Source: Bacillota bacterium
GTDB taxonomy: Bacteria > Bacillota > Clostridia > Acetivibrionales > DTU013
Direction of reading: 5' to 3'
DNA length: 64,000 nt
NCBI GenBank assembly: GCA_023411575.1
Contig: JAEYOP010000060.1
Coordinates: 62,001-126,000, forward strand
Position 1 is the stretch's first letter. The number at the start of each line of letters is the position of its first letter. The notes under the pieces were generated by a model that worked only from the letters and a program-made list of their open reading frames with translations, made no database searches and had not been told where the DNA came from. The translations under genes and the position numbers were made by a program. Shown one piece after another: positions 26,189 through 35,656 of this stretch.

Positions 26189-28267
26189 ATGAACGAAAGC
26201 CCGTCCAACCTGCTCAAAAAACCGCTGCAGTATTTGAAAGGCGTCGGCGAGGCCAAGGCGGCCCTTTTTAAAAAGCTGGACATCCATACGGTGGGAGACG
26301 CCATCCTGCATTTCCCGAGGGATTATGAGGACCGAAGCAAGCTGAAAAAGATTGCGGAACTCCAGGACGGCGAGCAATGTTCCTTTGAAGGGGCCATCGT
26401 CTCCAAAATCGCCGAGTCCAGGCCCAGAAAGGGCCTTCATATAAGCCGTGGCGACATCCGGGACGAAACCGGCCTGATCCGTGGGATCTGGTTTAACCAG
26501 CCCTACCTGAAAAACAGTTTGAAGCCCGGCGAACGGTATATTTTTTACGGGGCCGTGACCCGGAAGAGGACCTTCGAGGTGCTCAACCCGGTTTACGAGA
26601 AGGCCGATGAGGAAAAGGGCCCGGTCCGTACCTGCAGGATCGTGCCGGTTTATCCGGCGACGGGCAATTTGACGCAGAACGCGATCCGGGCCGTGATCCG
26701 AAGCGCATTGGAATATGCGGGGGGCGGAATTGGGGAGGTCTTGCCCGCGTGGACCCTTGAAAAGTACGGCCTGAAGGATTCGAAATCCGCCATCGCCAAC
26801 ATCCATTACCCGGAAAGCGACGAGGCTTTTCTGAAAGCCAGGGAAAGGCTTGTTTTTGAAGAATTGCTGCTCCTCCAGCTGGCGCTGCTGAGCCGAAAGG
26901 CCACCGACACGGTGGAAAAGGGCATACGGTTCGGCGCAGGCCCGGAAGTGAAAAAATTTGCGGGCACGCTGCCCTTCAGGCTGACCAACGCCCAGGCCAG
27001 GGTATTCGCGGAAATCGAGCGGGATATGGAAAGCGGCAGGGTCATGAACCGGCTGGTCCAGGGAGACGTGGGTTCCGGCAAGACGGTCGTTGCGGTCCTG
27101 GCCCTTGTCAAAGCGGTAAAAAGCGGGTACCAGGGCGCAATGATGGTGCCGACGGAAATCCTGGCGGAACAGCATTTCCGTTCCATGGCGCATATGCTGG
27201 AAGCCGTCGGCATCCGTACGGCGCTCCTTACCGGCAGCACCGGGGCGAAAGCCTCGAAGGAACTGCTGGAGGAGATCCGGGAGGGGAATGTCGATATTGT
27301 AATCGGCACCCATGCGCTTCTGGAGGACAAGGTGGTTTTCAAACGCCTCGGACTTGTCGTGACGGACGAGCAGCACCGTTTCGGGGTGAGGCAGCGGGCC
27401 GCCCTGTCGAGGAAGGGCGAGAATCCCGACATGATCGTCATGACGGCGACGCCGATTCCCAGGACCCTCGCGCTGATCCTGTACGGCGATCTGGATATTT
27501 CGATCATCGACGAGCTTCCTCCGGGACGGAAGAAGGTTGAAACCTATGCCGTCGATGCCGGAATGCGGGAAAGGATCAATAAATTTATCCGCAAGCAGGT
27601 GATGGAAGGCCGCCAGGTCTATATCGTCTGTCCCCTGGTGGAGGAATCGGACACGGTGGAGGCCAAATCGGCCGCCAACCACGCGGACGAGCTTGCCCGC
27701 AAGGTGTTCAGTGATTTGAGGGTGGCGTTGATTCACGGCAAAATGAAGGCGGTGGAAAAAGACGCGGCGATGGCCGGGTTTGCCGCCGGAGAAACGGACA
27801 TCCTGGTTTCGACCACCGTCATTGAAGTAGGCGTCAATGTGCCGAACGCTTCGCTGATGGTGGTGGAAAATGCGGAACGGTTCGGCCTGGCCCAGCTCCA
27901 CCAGCTGAGGGGCCGGGTGGGAAGAGGGGAGCACCAGTCCTACTGTGTGCTGTTCAATGAAAGCCGGTCCGAGGTGGCAGGGGAGAGAATGAAGGTCATG
28001 GAGAAGACCTCGGACGGTTTTGTGATTTCGGAGAAGGACCTGGAATTAAGAGGCCCCGGCGATTTCTTCGGCACACGGCAGCATGGCATCCCGGATATGA
28101 AGATCGCCAACCTTTACAGGGATATGGATATTTTGAAAAAAGCGCAGGAAGCCGCATTGTTGCTCAAGGAAAAGGACAAGCTTCTGCAGAGCCCGGAAAA
28201 CAAGCTTCTCGGGCTGGCGGCCCGGGAACGGTTCGCGGGGATTGCGGGCGCAATCAGCATGAATTGA
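26189..28267 (+). CDS. recG: ATP-dependent DNA helicase RecG
   Basis: 692-aa superfamily 2 helicase that remodels stalled forks and Holliday junctions. N-terminal wedge/OB domain (LKKPLQYLKGVGEAKA onward; SFEGAIVSKIAESRPRKG), then Walker A GDVGSGKTVVA, DEQHRFGVRQRA (motif II as DEQH), TATPIPRTL, and the C-terminal helicase half with STTVIEVGVNVPNA and QLRGRVGRG. Typical length. Start ATG 26189 after GGGAGAATGG. First gene of a rightward run recG-rsmD-coaD. Confidence 0.97.
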   Translation: MNESPSNLLKKPLQYLKGVGEAKAALFKKLDIHTVGDAILHFPRDYEDRSKLKKIAELQDGEQCSFEGAIVSKIAESRPRKGLHISRGDIRDETGLIRGIWFNQPYLKNSLKPGERYIFYGAVTRKRTFEVLNPVYEKADEEKGPVRTCRIVPVYPATGNLTQNAIRAVIRSALEYAGGGIGEVLPAWTLEKYGLKDSKSAIANIHYPESDEAFLKARERLVFEELLLLQLALLSRKATDTVEKGIRFGAGPEVKKFAGTLPFRLTNAQARVFAEIERDMESGRVMNRLVQGDVGSGKTVVAVLALVKAVKSGYQGAMMVPTEILAEQHFRSMAHMLEAVGIRTALLTGSTGAKASKELLEEIREGNVDIVIGTHALLEDKVVFKRLGLVVTDEQHRFGVRQRAALSRKGENPDMIVMTATPIPRTLALILYGDLDISIIDELPPGRKKVETYAVDAGMRERINKFIRKQVMEGRQVYIVCPLVEESDTVEAKSAANHADELARKVFSDLRVALIHGKMKAVEKDAAMAGFAAGETDILVSTTVIEVGVNVPNASLMVVENAERFGLAQLHQLRGRVGRGEHQSYCVLFNESRSEVAGERMKVMEKTSDGFVISEKDLELRGPGDFFGTRQHGIPDMKIANLYRDMDILKKAQEAALLLKEKDKLLQSPENKLLGLAARERFAGIAGAISMN

Positions 28268-28268
28268 G

Positions 28269-28302
28269 AGCCAAGTGAAACGAAGCTCATTTTCACTTGG
28301 CT
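28269..28302 (+). other. Hairpin between recG and rsmD
   Basis: AGCCAAGTGAAA (28269-28280) pairs perfectly with TTTCACTTGGCT (28291-28302). No T-run follows, so this may be an mRNA-stabilising or processing hairpin rather than a terminator. Confidence 0.6.
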
Positions 28303-28332
28303 CCGAGGGACAAACGGAATGGAGAAAAGGGC

Positions 28333-28899
28333 ATGTTAAGGGTTATTTCAGGGTCAGCCGGAGGGCTGAAGCTTAAAACCATAAAGGGGATGACCACCAG
28401 GCCGACCACGGACAAGGTGAAGGGCTCGATCTTCAATATTATTGTCTCCCGCCTGGAGGGAGCCTGTGTGCTCGACCTGTTTGCGGGAACGGGCAGCCTC
28501 GGGATAGAAGCCCTCAGCAGGGGGGCTGAAAAAGCATTCTTTTTCGACAAAAGCCCGGAATGCTGCAAGGTTATAAAAGAGAACCTGGTCCACACAAGGC
28601 TCGCGGACAGGGCGGAGGTATTCGCTGCCGACTTCGCCGCAGGGCTTGGGAGGTTGTATGCGGGAGGGGAAAAATTCGATCTGGTTTTGCTGGATCCCCC
28701 TTATAATAAAAATTTTATTCAAGATACGTTAAAAATATTGATGAATAATGATATAATAAGGGACGATGGCATCCTTGTAGCCGAGCACAGCATTTCCGAC
28801 AGCCTGCCCGAAACCTGCGGAAGGCTGGAGGCAGTCGATTCCAGAAAATACGGCGATACGGCAATTACTATTTATATCGCCCGCAAAAAGGAGCAGTAG
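28333..28899 (+). CDS. rsmD: 16S rRNA (guanine966-N2)-methyltransferase
   Basis: 188-aa SAM-dependent methyltransferase acting on assembled 30S subunits. N-terminal RVISGSAGGLKLKTIKG and TRPTTDKVKGSIFNI are family signatures; the SAM site is DLFAGTGSLGIEALSRGA; the catalytic motif is DPPY (about residue 120). Start ATG 28333 after AAAAGGG; a longer frame to 28297 crosses the hairpin. Located directly before coaD, the usual arrangement. Confidence 0.96.
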   Translation: MLRVISGSAGGLKLKTIKGMTTRPTTDKVKGSIFNIIVSRLEGACVLDLFAGTGSLGIEALSRGAEKAFFFDKSPECCKVIKENLVHTRLADRAEVFAADFAAGLGRLYAGGEKFDLVLLDPPYNKNFIQDTLKILMNNDIIRDDGILVAEHSISDSLPETCGRLEAVDSRKYGDTAITIYIARKKEQ

Positions 28900-28902
28900 A
28901 AA

Positions 28903-29391
28903 ATGGTATTTGTTTATCCCGGCAGCTTCGACCCGGTTACAAACGGACATCTTGATATCATTTTCAGGGCGGCGCGGATCTGCGACAGACTGATCGTGGC
29001 CGTCGGCAGCAATGAGAGCAAAAAACCGGCGTTTTCCGTGGCGGAGAGGATCGAGCTGATCCGGTGCGCCCTCGGGGAACGGGAAGATATTGAAGTGACA
29101 GGCTTTTCGGGGCTTTTAGCCGACTTTGTCAAGCAGGTGGGCGCCAAGACAGTCATAAAGGGCCTGAGGGCAATGTCCGATTTTGAGTATGAATTTCAGA
29201 TGGCCCTCCTGAATAAAAACCTGGAGCCGGATATGGAAACCCTGTTCATGATGACAAGCGTGAACTATTCCTACCTCAGTTCCAGCGCGGTAAAGGAGAT
29301 TGCCAGAAACGGCGGCAGAATTGACGGATTGGTTCCGGAATGCATACAGGACCGTATTATACAAAAACTGACCTGCAAACAGGGCGTTTAG
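28903..29391 (+). CDS. coaD: Phosphopantetheine adenylyltransferase
   Basis: 162-aa enzyme for the penultimate step of CoA synthesis. GSFDPVTNGHLDI contains the HxGH-type nucleotidyl-transfer motif (TNGH); KGLRAMSDFEYE and SYLSSSAVKEIA are further family motifs. Start ATG 28903, 9 nt after AGGAG and 4 nt after the rsmD stop, so coupled. Confidence 0.98.
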   Translation: MVFVYPGSFDPVTNGHLDIIFRAARICDRLIVAVGSNESKKPAFSVAERIELIRCALGEREDIEVTGFSGLLADFVKQVGAKTVIKGLRAMSDFEYEFQMALLNKNLEPDMETLFMMTSVNYSYLSSSAVKEIARNGGRIDGLVPECIQDRIIQKLTCKQGV

Positions 29392-29401
29392 GGGGTTAAC
29401 T

Positions 29402-29839
29402 ATGGAAATTCTTGCGATATTGGAGACTCTGGAGGACCTGGTAGAAAAGAGTGTAAGCGTTCCATTTTCGGGTAAATGCCTGGTCGATAAGGAAGAGATC
29501 CTTGAAATCATCAAAGAAGTGCGGCTGAAGCTTCCGGACGATATCAAGCAGGCGAAATGGGTGAAGGAGGAGCGCCAGAGAATCCTGCTGGAAGCCCAGA
29601 AGGAAGCAAGCAACATGCTCAAGGAAGCCGAGGGGAAAATCGCTTCCCTGGTGGATGAGCATGAGATCACCAAAAAAGCGTACGAGCAGGCGAACGAAAT
29701 CATTTCGAGCGCCCAGAAGAACGCCCGGGAGATCCGCCTGGGAACGAAGGAATATGCGGACGGCGTTTTGAACAAGGTGGAAGAGATTCTCAACGATACG
29801 CTTGAAGTGATCAAGCTGGACAGGCAGGAGCTTAAATAA
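29402..29839 (+). CDS. Coiled-coil protein of unknown function
   Basis: 145 aa, highly charged. A short N-terminal section with LPDDIKQAKWVKEERQRIL is followed by heptad-like helices (residues about 60-140) with EAQKEASNMLKEAEGKIASL. Proteins like this follow coaD in many Clostridia and are often labelled as ATPase-like or V-ATPase subunit H-like because of the helix pattern; there is no nucleotide-binding motif. Start ATG 29402, 11 nt after coaD, with a ribosome site in the intervening GGGGG. Confidence 0.65.
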   Translation: MEILAILETLEDLVEKSVSVPFSGKCLVDKEEILEIIKEVRLKLPDDIKQAKWVKEERQRILLEAQKEASNMLKEAEGKIASLVDEHEITKKAYEQANEIISSAQKNAREIRLGTKEYADGVLNKVEEILNDTLEVIKLDRQELK

Positions 29840-29887
29840 GCATTCGGCTTACATAATAAATAATTATCGCACCTATCGCAGCTTTTT

Positions 29888-31186
29888 CTAGCGTCCCCGG
29901 GTTCGTGCAGGTTTCCTGCCGGTCCGATAACGGCCGGCCAGCGCCAGCAAGGCAAAAACGCACAGCAGGACCGTCAGCGTCAGAACGGAAGACCCAAGCA
30001 TTTTGAGCCAAGCTGCGGGAGTGAACAGGCTGCCGCTCAATACCGGTTCTTTTATAATCATCTCTAATCCGAAAATTCTTAAACAAATCCATGTATAAAA
30101 TGCCGCTATAATTCCCTGAAGCAGTTTTCCCAGCAAATAAGGACGCATGCTGACGTCTGTTTTGGACGCTATGCTCAGCACCTGAAAATGGACGGACAAA
30201 CCGGCCCAGCCGATGACGAGGCTCGCCGCGGGAAGCTTCAGGGCGGCGGGGATGGAAGCAGCCTTGCTGATCAGGCTTGAACCCGTCGTTATTTCGAAAA
30301 AGCCGCTCAGTACCCCGGCGGTAATGTCTTTTTCCAGGCCAAGCGGAGAAAGCAGCGGGGAGAGCAGCTTCGCGGCCCCTCCAATAACTCCGGTTTCGGT
30401 GAGAAAGCTGATGATTACGGAAAAGAGCAGGATAAATCCGCCTATAGCCAGGATGGTATTCACCGAATTCTTTACGGACTCCCCTATGATCGTGCCGATA
30501 TTGGTTCCCTTGAAGGAAGTCCCATCCCGGGCCATGGCCCGAATTTCCTTGAACAGCCTTGCTGCGGGGGGCTTTCCGTTTTCTTTTCCACCCCTGGATT
30601 CCTTTCCGCCTGCCTTATAAAAGCGGAACAGGAATCCCACGGTAATGCAGGCGCAGAAGTGGCAGGCCAGTAGAAGCAGCCCCAGCCGAGGCGAGCCGTA
30701 CATGCCCGTCCCGACGGCCCCGATGATGAACAGGGGGCCGGAATTGTTGGTGAAGGCGAGCAGCCTTTCCGCCTCCGTCCGGGTCAGGTCGCCGCGGCTT
30801 CGAAAATCGCAGACGATTTTGGCTCCTACCGGGTAGCCGCTGGTGACGCCCATTGCCAGGGCGAAGGAACCGCAGCCCGGCACATTGAAAAAAGGCCTCA
30901 TGACGGGCTCCAGCAGAATGCCGGAGACCCGTATGAAGCCTGTGGAGTTCAAAACCTCTGCGGCAACGAAAAAGGGAAACAGGGAGGGGACCACGATGCC
31001 CGCCCAGAGCTTTAAACCGTTTACCGCCGCTTGCACCGCCGTATCGGACAGCAGCACAAGGCCGAGAATAAATGCCGCACAGATTGCGGGAACAGAGGCC
31101 AGCTTGATGTAAACCACCCTTGACGGCCGTACCAGGATCACAACAAGCACCAAAGCGGTAAGGAGGGCGGCAGCGGTTATTGCCAT
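29888..31186 (-). CDS. ylbJ: Sporulation integral membrane protein YlbJ
   Basis: 432-aa multi-pass membrane protein with nucleoside-recognition/Gate domains: KLWAGIVVPSLFPFFVAAE, GCGSFALAMGVTSGYPVGAK, LLAFTNNSGPLFIIGAVG and GFFEITTGSSLISKA. In Bacillus ylbJ is a sigma-E gene needed for heat-resistant spores and is near coaD, as here. A weak sigma-E-like pair (GAATATT, 13 nt, AATAGAAT) lies upstream on the minus strand. Transcribed towards the coaD run; 48 nt separate the convergent stops. Confidence 0.92.
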   Translation of the reverse strand: MAITAAALLTALVLVVILVRPSRVVYIKLASVPAICAAFILGLVLLSDTAVQAAVNGLKLWAGIVVPSLFPFFVAAEVLNSTGFIRVSGILLEPVMRPFFNVPGCGSFALAMGVTSGYPVGAKIVCDFRSRGDLTRTEAERLLAFTNNSGPLFIIGAVGTGMYGSPRLGLLLLACHFCACITVGFLFRFYKAGGKESRGGKENGKPPAARLFKEIRAMARDGTSFKGTNIGTIIGESVKNSVNTILAIGGFILLFSVIISFLTETGVIGGAAKLLSPLLSPLGLEKDITAGVLSGFFEITTGSSLISKAASIPAALKLPAASLVIGWAGLSVHFQVLSIASKTDVSMRPYLLGKLLQGIIAAFYTWICLRIFGLEMIIKEPVLSGSLFTPAAWLKMLGSSVLTLTVLLCVFALLALAGRYRTGRKPARTRGR

Positions 31187-31249
31187 CGGCGTTCAGCCCT
31201 TGTTCCAGCGTTTCCTTATGAATTCTATTTCCGATCTTTCAAAATATTC

Positions 31250-32320
31250 CTACTTCACTTCAACCATCCAGTGGAACTCATCTTCCACGACGCCGTTCTG
31301 TATCCCCGTAATGGTATCATACAGCCGGGCGGAAAGGTCGCCGATCCTGCCGTCGGTCAGCTTGATCACGCTGCCGTTCCAGTTGAGCTCGCCGATGGGG
31401 GAGATGACAGCGGCGGTTCCCGTGCCGAAGGCCTCCGTCAGTTTGCCGTTTGCATGAGCGTCGAACAGCTCCTGAACGGTCAGCTTCCTCTCCGTAACCT
31501 TTACTCCCCAGTGCTTGAGCAGGTGGATGACGGAATTCCTCGTGATGCCGGGCAGGATGCTGCCGTCGAGGGACGGGGTGACCACTTCGTCGCCGAGTTT
31601 GAAGAATACGTTCATGGAGCCCACTTCTTCAATATATTTTCGCTCAACGCCGTCCAGCCAGAGAACCTGGACATAGCCCTTTTCATGGGCAACCTCCTGG
31701 GCCTTCAGGCTTGCGGCATAGTTGCCGGGAGTTTTTGCAAAACCGGTGCCGCCTTTGACGGCGCGCACGTAGTCATTTTCTATCATGATCTTGACGGGGT
31801 TCAGTCCCGTGGGATAATAAGCGCCGCTGGGGGACAGGATGATCATGAACTTGTAGGTGTTGGAAGCCCGCACGCCGAGGTAGGGGTCCGTAGCGATGAT
31901 GAACGGACGGATGTAAAGGGAAGTGCCCGGCTCGGTGGGAATCCAGTCCCTGTCAATGCCCACAAGGGTCTTTACCGCTTCCACCGCGGCTTCTTCATCG
32001 ATCGGCGGGATGGACATCCTCTCGTTCGACAGATTGATCCGCTTCATATTCATATCAGGCCTGAAAAGAAGAATCCTGCCGTCTTTCGCCTTGTACGCCT
32101 TCAATCCTTCAAAGATTGCCTGCCCGTAATGGAACACCATGGTGGACGGGTCCAGCTGCAGCGGGCCGTAAGGGACGATCCTGGCATCATGCCAGCCCTT
32201 TCCGCTGGTATAGTCAAAAATAAACATGTGGTCCGAAAAATACTGGCCGAAGCCGAGCTTCGTCTGATCCGGCTTTGCCTTGGGCTGCTGCGTCTTCTGG
32301 ATGCTGGTCTGCTGGGACAT
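31250..32320 (-). CDS. ilvE: Branched-chain amino acid aminotransferase
   Basis: 356-aa fold type IV PLP enzyme of the longer, BCAT2-like form. FHYGQAIFEGLKAYK, YIRPFIIATDPYLGV, GTGFAKTPGNYAASLKAQ (Schiff-base Lys in the AKTPGNYA segment), EVGSMNVFF with the pyridine Glu, and EAFGTGTAAVISPIGEL (alpha-carboxylate loop). Interconverts Leu/Ile/Val with their 2-oxo acids. Start ATG 32320 after AGGAGAGG. Divergent from the chemoreceptor at 32540; the 219-nt gap is A+T-rich with no clear regulatory RNA. Confidence 0.96.
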   Translation of the reverse strand: MSQQTSIQKTQQPKAKPDQTKLGFGQYFSDHMFIFDYTSGKGWHDARIVPYGPLQLDPSTMVFHYGQAIFEGLKAYKAKDGRILLFRPDMNMKRINLSNERMSIPPIDEEAAVEAVKTLVGIDRDWIPTEPGTSLYIRPFIIATDPYLGVRASNTYKFMIILSPSGAYYPTGLNPVKIMIENDYVRAVKGGTGFAKTPGNYAASLKAQEVAHEKGYVQVLWLDGVERKYIEEVGSMNVFFKLGDEVVTPSLDGSILPGITRNSVIHLLKHWGVKVTERKLTVQELFDAHANGKLTEAFGTGTAAVISPIGELNWNGSVIKLTDGRIGDLSARLYDTITGIQNGVVEDEFHWMVEVK

Positions 32321-32539
32321 TCTATATCCTCTCCTATCTCAAATAAAATCTACTATTATAGAAAGCTTACATAAAAACCTTTTTACTATTATGCAACTTT
32401 TTTTCAAAAAAATCCAGAACTATTTCAGCGGCAGAATAATACTTATTTCGTTTTCATCTTCCTTATTTCTGCTAATAATAATATAATATTACTTGGGAAT
32501 TTTTATATTTTTGATCAATTTTATACGGAGGGAAGCTAA

Positions 32540-34027
32540 ATGGAGACGACTGCAGTGAATTCCAGAAGGGTGAACCTGTTTGTATTGACCGCGAATTGGA
32601 TTATCGATCTATTTCTGATCCTGGGCTATACCCTGGAATACTTCAAGGGGACAAAGACGATCCTGTACATTGTCGAAATGCTTTTGATCATGCTGGTGCC
32701 GATGGTGCTGGCGACCATCCTGTATGTCAGGAACAACCGGAACCTTTATGTAAAATATTTAACTCTCGTCGGGTATTTTATTCTCTATACCTTCGTCATG
32801 TTCACCGCTACTCCGGAAAAACTCCTTGTTTTCACCTATATGTTTCCCATCCTGCTGGCCTATTTCCTCTACTTCGATCTGAGATTCATCATAATTAGCT
32901 GCAGCGCGGCATTGGCCATCAACGTCATAAAGATCGTCTATTATATCGTCGGCCTGGGTCTCTGGGACGCGACCTCCTCGACAAACTACCTCATACAGAT
33001 GGCGGCGGTCCTTTTGTTCGGCTTCTCCCTGGTGGGCGCGACGACCATCTCCAACAAATTCAGCGATGAAAAGCTCCAGGATACCCGGATCGAAAAGCAG
33101 AAGCAGGAAGAAATCCTTGCGGATGTACTGAGCACCACCTCCATCCTGAACAAAAACTGCACGGAGATCCATAAAATTATTACGGAGCTCACGGATGCCA
33201 CCAATATTGCTTCAAACGCCGTACACGAGATCGAGCGGGGATCGTCGGACACCGCGTCCAATATCCAGACCCAGTCCGTTCTGACACACGACATCCAGAA
33301 TCTGATCATGGATACCTCCAGGGATTCGGAGGGGATGGAGCGGATCGCACAGGACACCTCCCTGGCCCTGGACGAGGGAATGAGCATCGTGGACGAGCTG
33401 AGCCTCAAGTCCGTAACGGCCAATGACAGCAGCGACAGCGCGTACCGGCTCATGATGGAGCTCCGGACAAAAGCCGATTCCATCAGCGCCATTACCGGCC
33501 TGATTGCCGGCATATCCGAACAGACCAACCTTTTGTCGCTGAACGCGGCAATTGAGAGCGCCAGGGCCGGCGAAACGGGCAAGGGCTTTGCCGTGGTGGC
33601 GGATGAAATCCGCAAGCTTGCGGCGCAGAGCAAGGAGTCCACCAACAACATCGCCGCCATCGTCAATGAGTTGAACCGGCAGGCGGAAATGTCCGTTGAC
33701 GCCGTCGTCCAGCTGAAGAAGATGATTGACGAGCAGCAGCAGCTGGTATCCAGGACAAAGGGAATTTTCGCCGATATCCGCGAAAAGATGGCCGGCGTTC
33801 AAACCAATGTCAACAAGGTAAACGACAAGATCGGAAAAATCCTTGGCGCCAACGACAAGCTGGTGGAAAGCATAAATGAAATCTCCGCCGTAAGCGAGGA
33901 AGTCACCGCAAGCGCGGAGGAAGCAAGCGCCCTGTCCGCGGAAAACATCGCAAAGGCCGATCTTGCGAAGGGCTGCATCAGCGAAATGACGGAAACCTTC
34001 GGGAAGATCAGCAGGCACCTGAATTAA
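32540..34027 (+). CDS. Methyl-accepting chemotaxis protein with six-helix sensor
   Basis: 495 aa. About six membrane helices occupy residues 8-185, without a large extracellular loop and without a recognisable HAMP, then a long cytoplasmic coiled coil. The receptor tip is EQTNLLSLNAAIESARAGE, followed by GKGFAVVADEIRKLA. Input is therefore probably sensed in the membrane or through its short loops. Start ATG 32540 after GGAGGGAAG. No che or flagellar genes are in the window. Confidence 0.93.
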   Translation: METTAVNSRRVNLFVLTANWIIDLFLILGYTLEYFKGTKTILYIVEMLLIMLVPMVLATILYVRNNRNLYVKYLTLVGYFILYTFVMFTATPEKLLVFTYMFPILLAYFLYFDLRFIIISCSAALAINVIKIVYYIVGLGLWDATSSTNYLIQMAAVLLFGFSLVGATTISNKFSDEKLQDTRIEKQKQEEILADVLSTTSILNKNCTEIHKIITELTDATNIASNAVHEIERGSSDTASNIQTQSVLTHDIQNLIMDTSRDSEGMERIAQDTSLALDEGMSIVDELSLKSVTANDSSDSAYRLMMELRTKADSISAITGLIAGISEQTNLLSLNAAIESARAGETGKGFAVVADEIRKLAAQSKESTNNIAAIVNELNRQAEMSVDAVVQLKKMIDEQQQLVSRTKGIFADIREKMAGVQTNVNKVNDKIGKILGANDKLVESINEISAVSEEVTASAEEASALSAENIAKADLAKGCISEMTETFGKISRHLN

Positions 34028-34170
34028 GGCCGGTGTTTTTCAGGCGCTTTTATTGCCACGGCTGCACTTATTTGCTATGATTAATCCAAATCTTTTTTGC
34101 GATATATCTAAGGAACAGCCGGAAATACTAATGGCAGGACAAAAGGACAGGACAATACCGGGAGGAACCG

Positions 34171-34686
34171 ATGATCGAGAAGTTTTATCCGTCCCTTGCT
34201 GTAGACAGCATAAGGGATATCAATACGGAGCTGTTGGACAAAAACAACATAAAGGGCTTGATCTTGGACATTGATAATACGCTGGTGCCGAACCACGTTG
34301 CGGACGCCGACGACAGGGCCGTCCAGTGGGTCGGGGAAATGAAGGCGGCCGGCTTCAAGCTTTGCATCGTCTCCAACGCGTCGAAGAAAAGGGTGGTCCG
34401 TTTCAACGACAGGCTGAAGCTGTACGCCGTCCACAGGGCTGTCAAACCCGGCACCCGGGCCTTCGAGAAGGCGGCCAGGATGATGGACTTTAAAAACAAG
34501 AACATTGCGGTTGTCGGCGATCAGATCTTTACCGATGTATACGGCGGAAACCGGGTGGGCATGTTTACGATCCTGGTGACGCCGATTGACCGGCGGGAAG
34601 GCACGCTGGTCCAGTTCAAGCGGATTTTTGAGAAGAAGGTCCTGAAAAGGTATGCTGAAAGCTTAACAAAGAAAAAGAATTCATAA
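34171..34686 (+). CDS. yqeG: YqeG-family HAD phosphatase
   Basis: 171-aa HAD IIIA enzyme. Motif I is LILDIDNTLVPNHV (catalytic Asp pair), motif II CIVSNASKKR, the lysine is in AVKPGTRAFEKA, and motif III is AVVGDQIFTDVYGGN. In Firmicutes yqeG sits beside aroE and yqeH; here aroE is 32 nt downstream. Substrate not known from sequence; phosphatidylglycerophosphate is one candidate for related enzymes. Start after GGGAGGAACCG. Confidence 0.92.
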   Translation: MIEKFYPSLAVDSIRDINTELLDKNNIKGLILDIDNTLVPNHVADADDRAVQWVGEMKAAGFKLCIVSNASKKRVVRFNDRLKLYAVHRAVKPGTRAFEKAARMMDFKNKNIAVVGDQIFTDVYGGNRVGMFTILVTPIDRREGTLVQFKRIFEKKVLKRYAESLTKKKNS

Positions 34687-34718
34687 TAGAGCGAATTCAT
34701 AACACCGGGAGTATTGCA

Positions 34719-35621
34719 ATGCACCTCGATATGAGAGTAAACGGAACCACCCTGTTGACGGGACTGATCGGCAATCCGGTCGCCCATACGGTCTCTCCCG
34801 TCCTGCAAAACAGCCTTTTTACCGCCATGGGCATCAACGGCGTTTACCTGCCCCTGAAGGTTTCCCCCGGGGAACTGGGGGAGGCGGTAAGAGGGCTGAA
34901 GGCGGTCGGCTTCTGCGGATTTAACGTGACGATCCCTTATAAAAACGAGGTGATCGGGCTGGCCGACGAGCTCAGCGAGGAAGTGGAACTGCTGGGCGCA
35001 GCCAATACGATAAAAATAGCCGATGGCCGCCTCTATGCCTTTAACACGGATGCGGACGGCTTTGTCCGGGCCTTCGAAGAGCAGACGGGGGCATGCTTTA
35101 ACGGGAGAAGGGTCTGCATCCTCGGAGCCGGGGGAACAGCCCGGGCGCTGTCTGTAAAAATAGCGCTGGAGGGCGCCGCGTCTGTTTGCATTGTCAACCG
35201 GACGGAATCCAAAGCGGTGGAACTGGCCTCCGGGGTAAACAGGGTGATGGAGCAGAGGGGGCGGGCGGCCCGGACGGCGTTTGCCGCGGAAGCGGGCTCG
35301 CCGGAAGCAAGGCGCATGCTGCTGGAATGCGATATCCTGGTCAATACGACCTCCGCCGGGATGCATCCCGATGTCGGCGGCTGCCCGGTAGAAAGCGGCC
35401 TTTCGTTCCGGGACGACCAGATCGTATACGATGCGATTTACAACCCGGCGCAGACGCTGCTGCTGAAAAAGGCGCAGGCCTGCGGCTGTAAAACGGCCAA
35501 TGGCGCCGGAATGCTTTTTTACCAGGGCATTCGGGCATTTGAGATCTGGACGGGGCGGACGGTTCCGAAGAGTATTCTGGAGGACCTGGCGGCAGATTTC
35601 TTAAATTATTTGGAGAGATAA
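34719..35621 (+). CDS. aroE: Shikimate dehydrogenase
   Basis: 300-aa NADPH-dependent enzyme reducing 3-dehydroshikimate. GNPVAHTVSPVLQN (shikimate site), GFNVTIPYKNEV with the catalytic Lys, NTDADGF, ILGAGGTARAL (dinucleotide loop), VNRTESKA and GAGMLFYQGI. Start ATG 34719 after GGGAG. In a rightward run with yqeG and the prepilin peptidase; the aroQ gene of the same pathway lies 1.2 kb downstream. Confidence 0.97.
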   Translation: MHLDMRVNGTTLLTGLIGNPVAHTVSPVLQNSLFTAMGINGVYLPLKVSPGELGEAVRGLKAVGFCGFNVTIPYKNEVIGLADELSEEVELLGAANTIKIADGRLYAFNTDADGFVRAFEEQTGACFNGRRVCILGAGGTARALSVKIALEGAASVCIVNRTESKAVELASGVNRVMEQRGRAARTAFAAEAGSPEARRMLLECDILVNTTSAGMHPDVGGCPVESGLSFRDDQIVYDAIYNPAQTLLLKKAQACGCKTANGAGMLFYQGIRAFEIWTGRTVPKSILEDLAADFLNYLER

Positions 35622-35656
35622 GAGGATTTTATCCGAAATTGGAGAATTAATGTAGT

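Noticed and set aside
26153..27934. 593-codon leftward frame
   Set aside because: Antisense shadow of recG, His/Arg/Pro-rich composition and no ribosome site.
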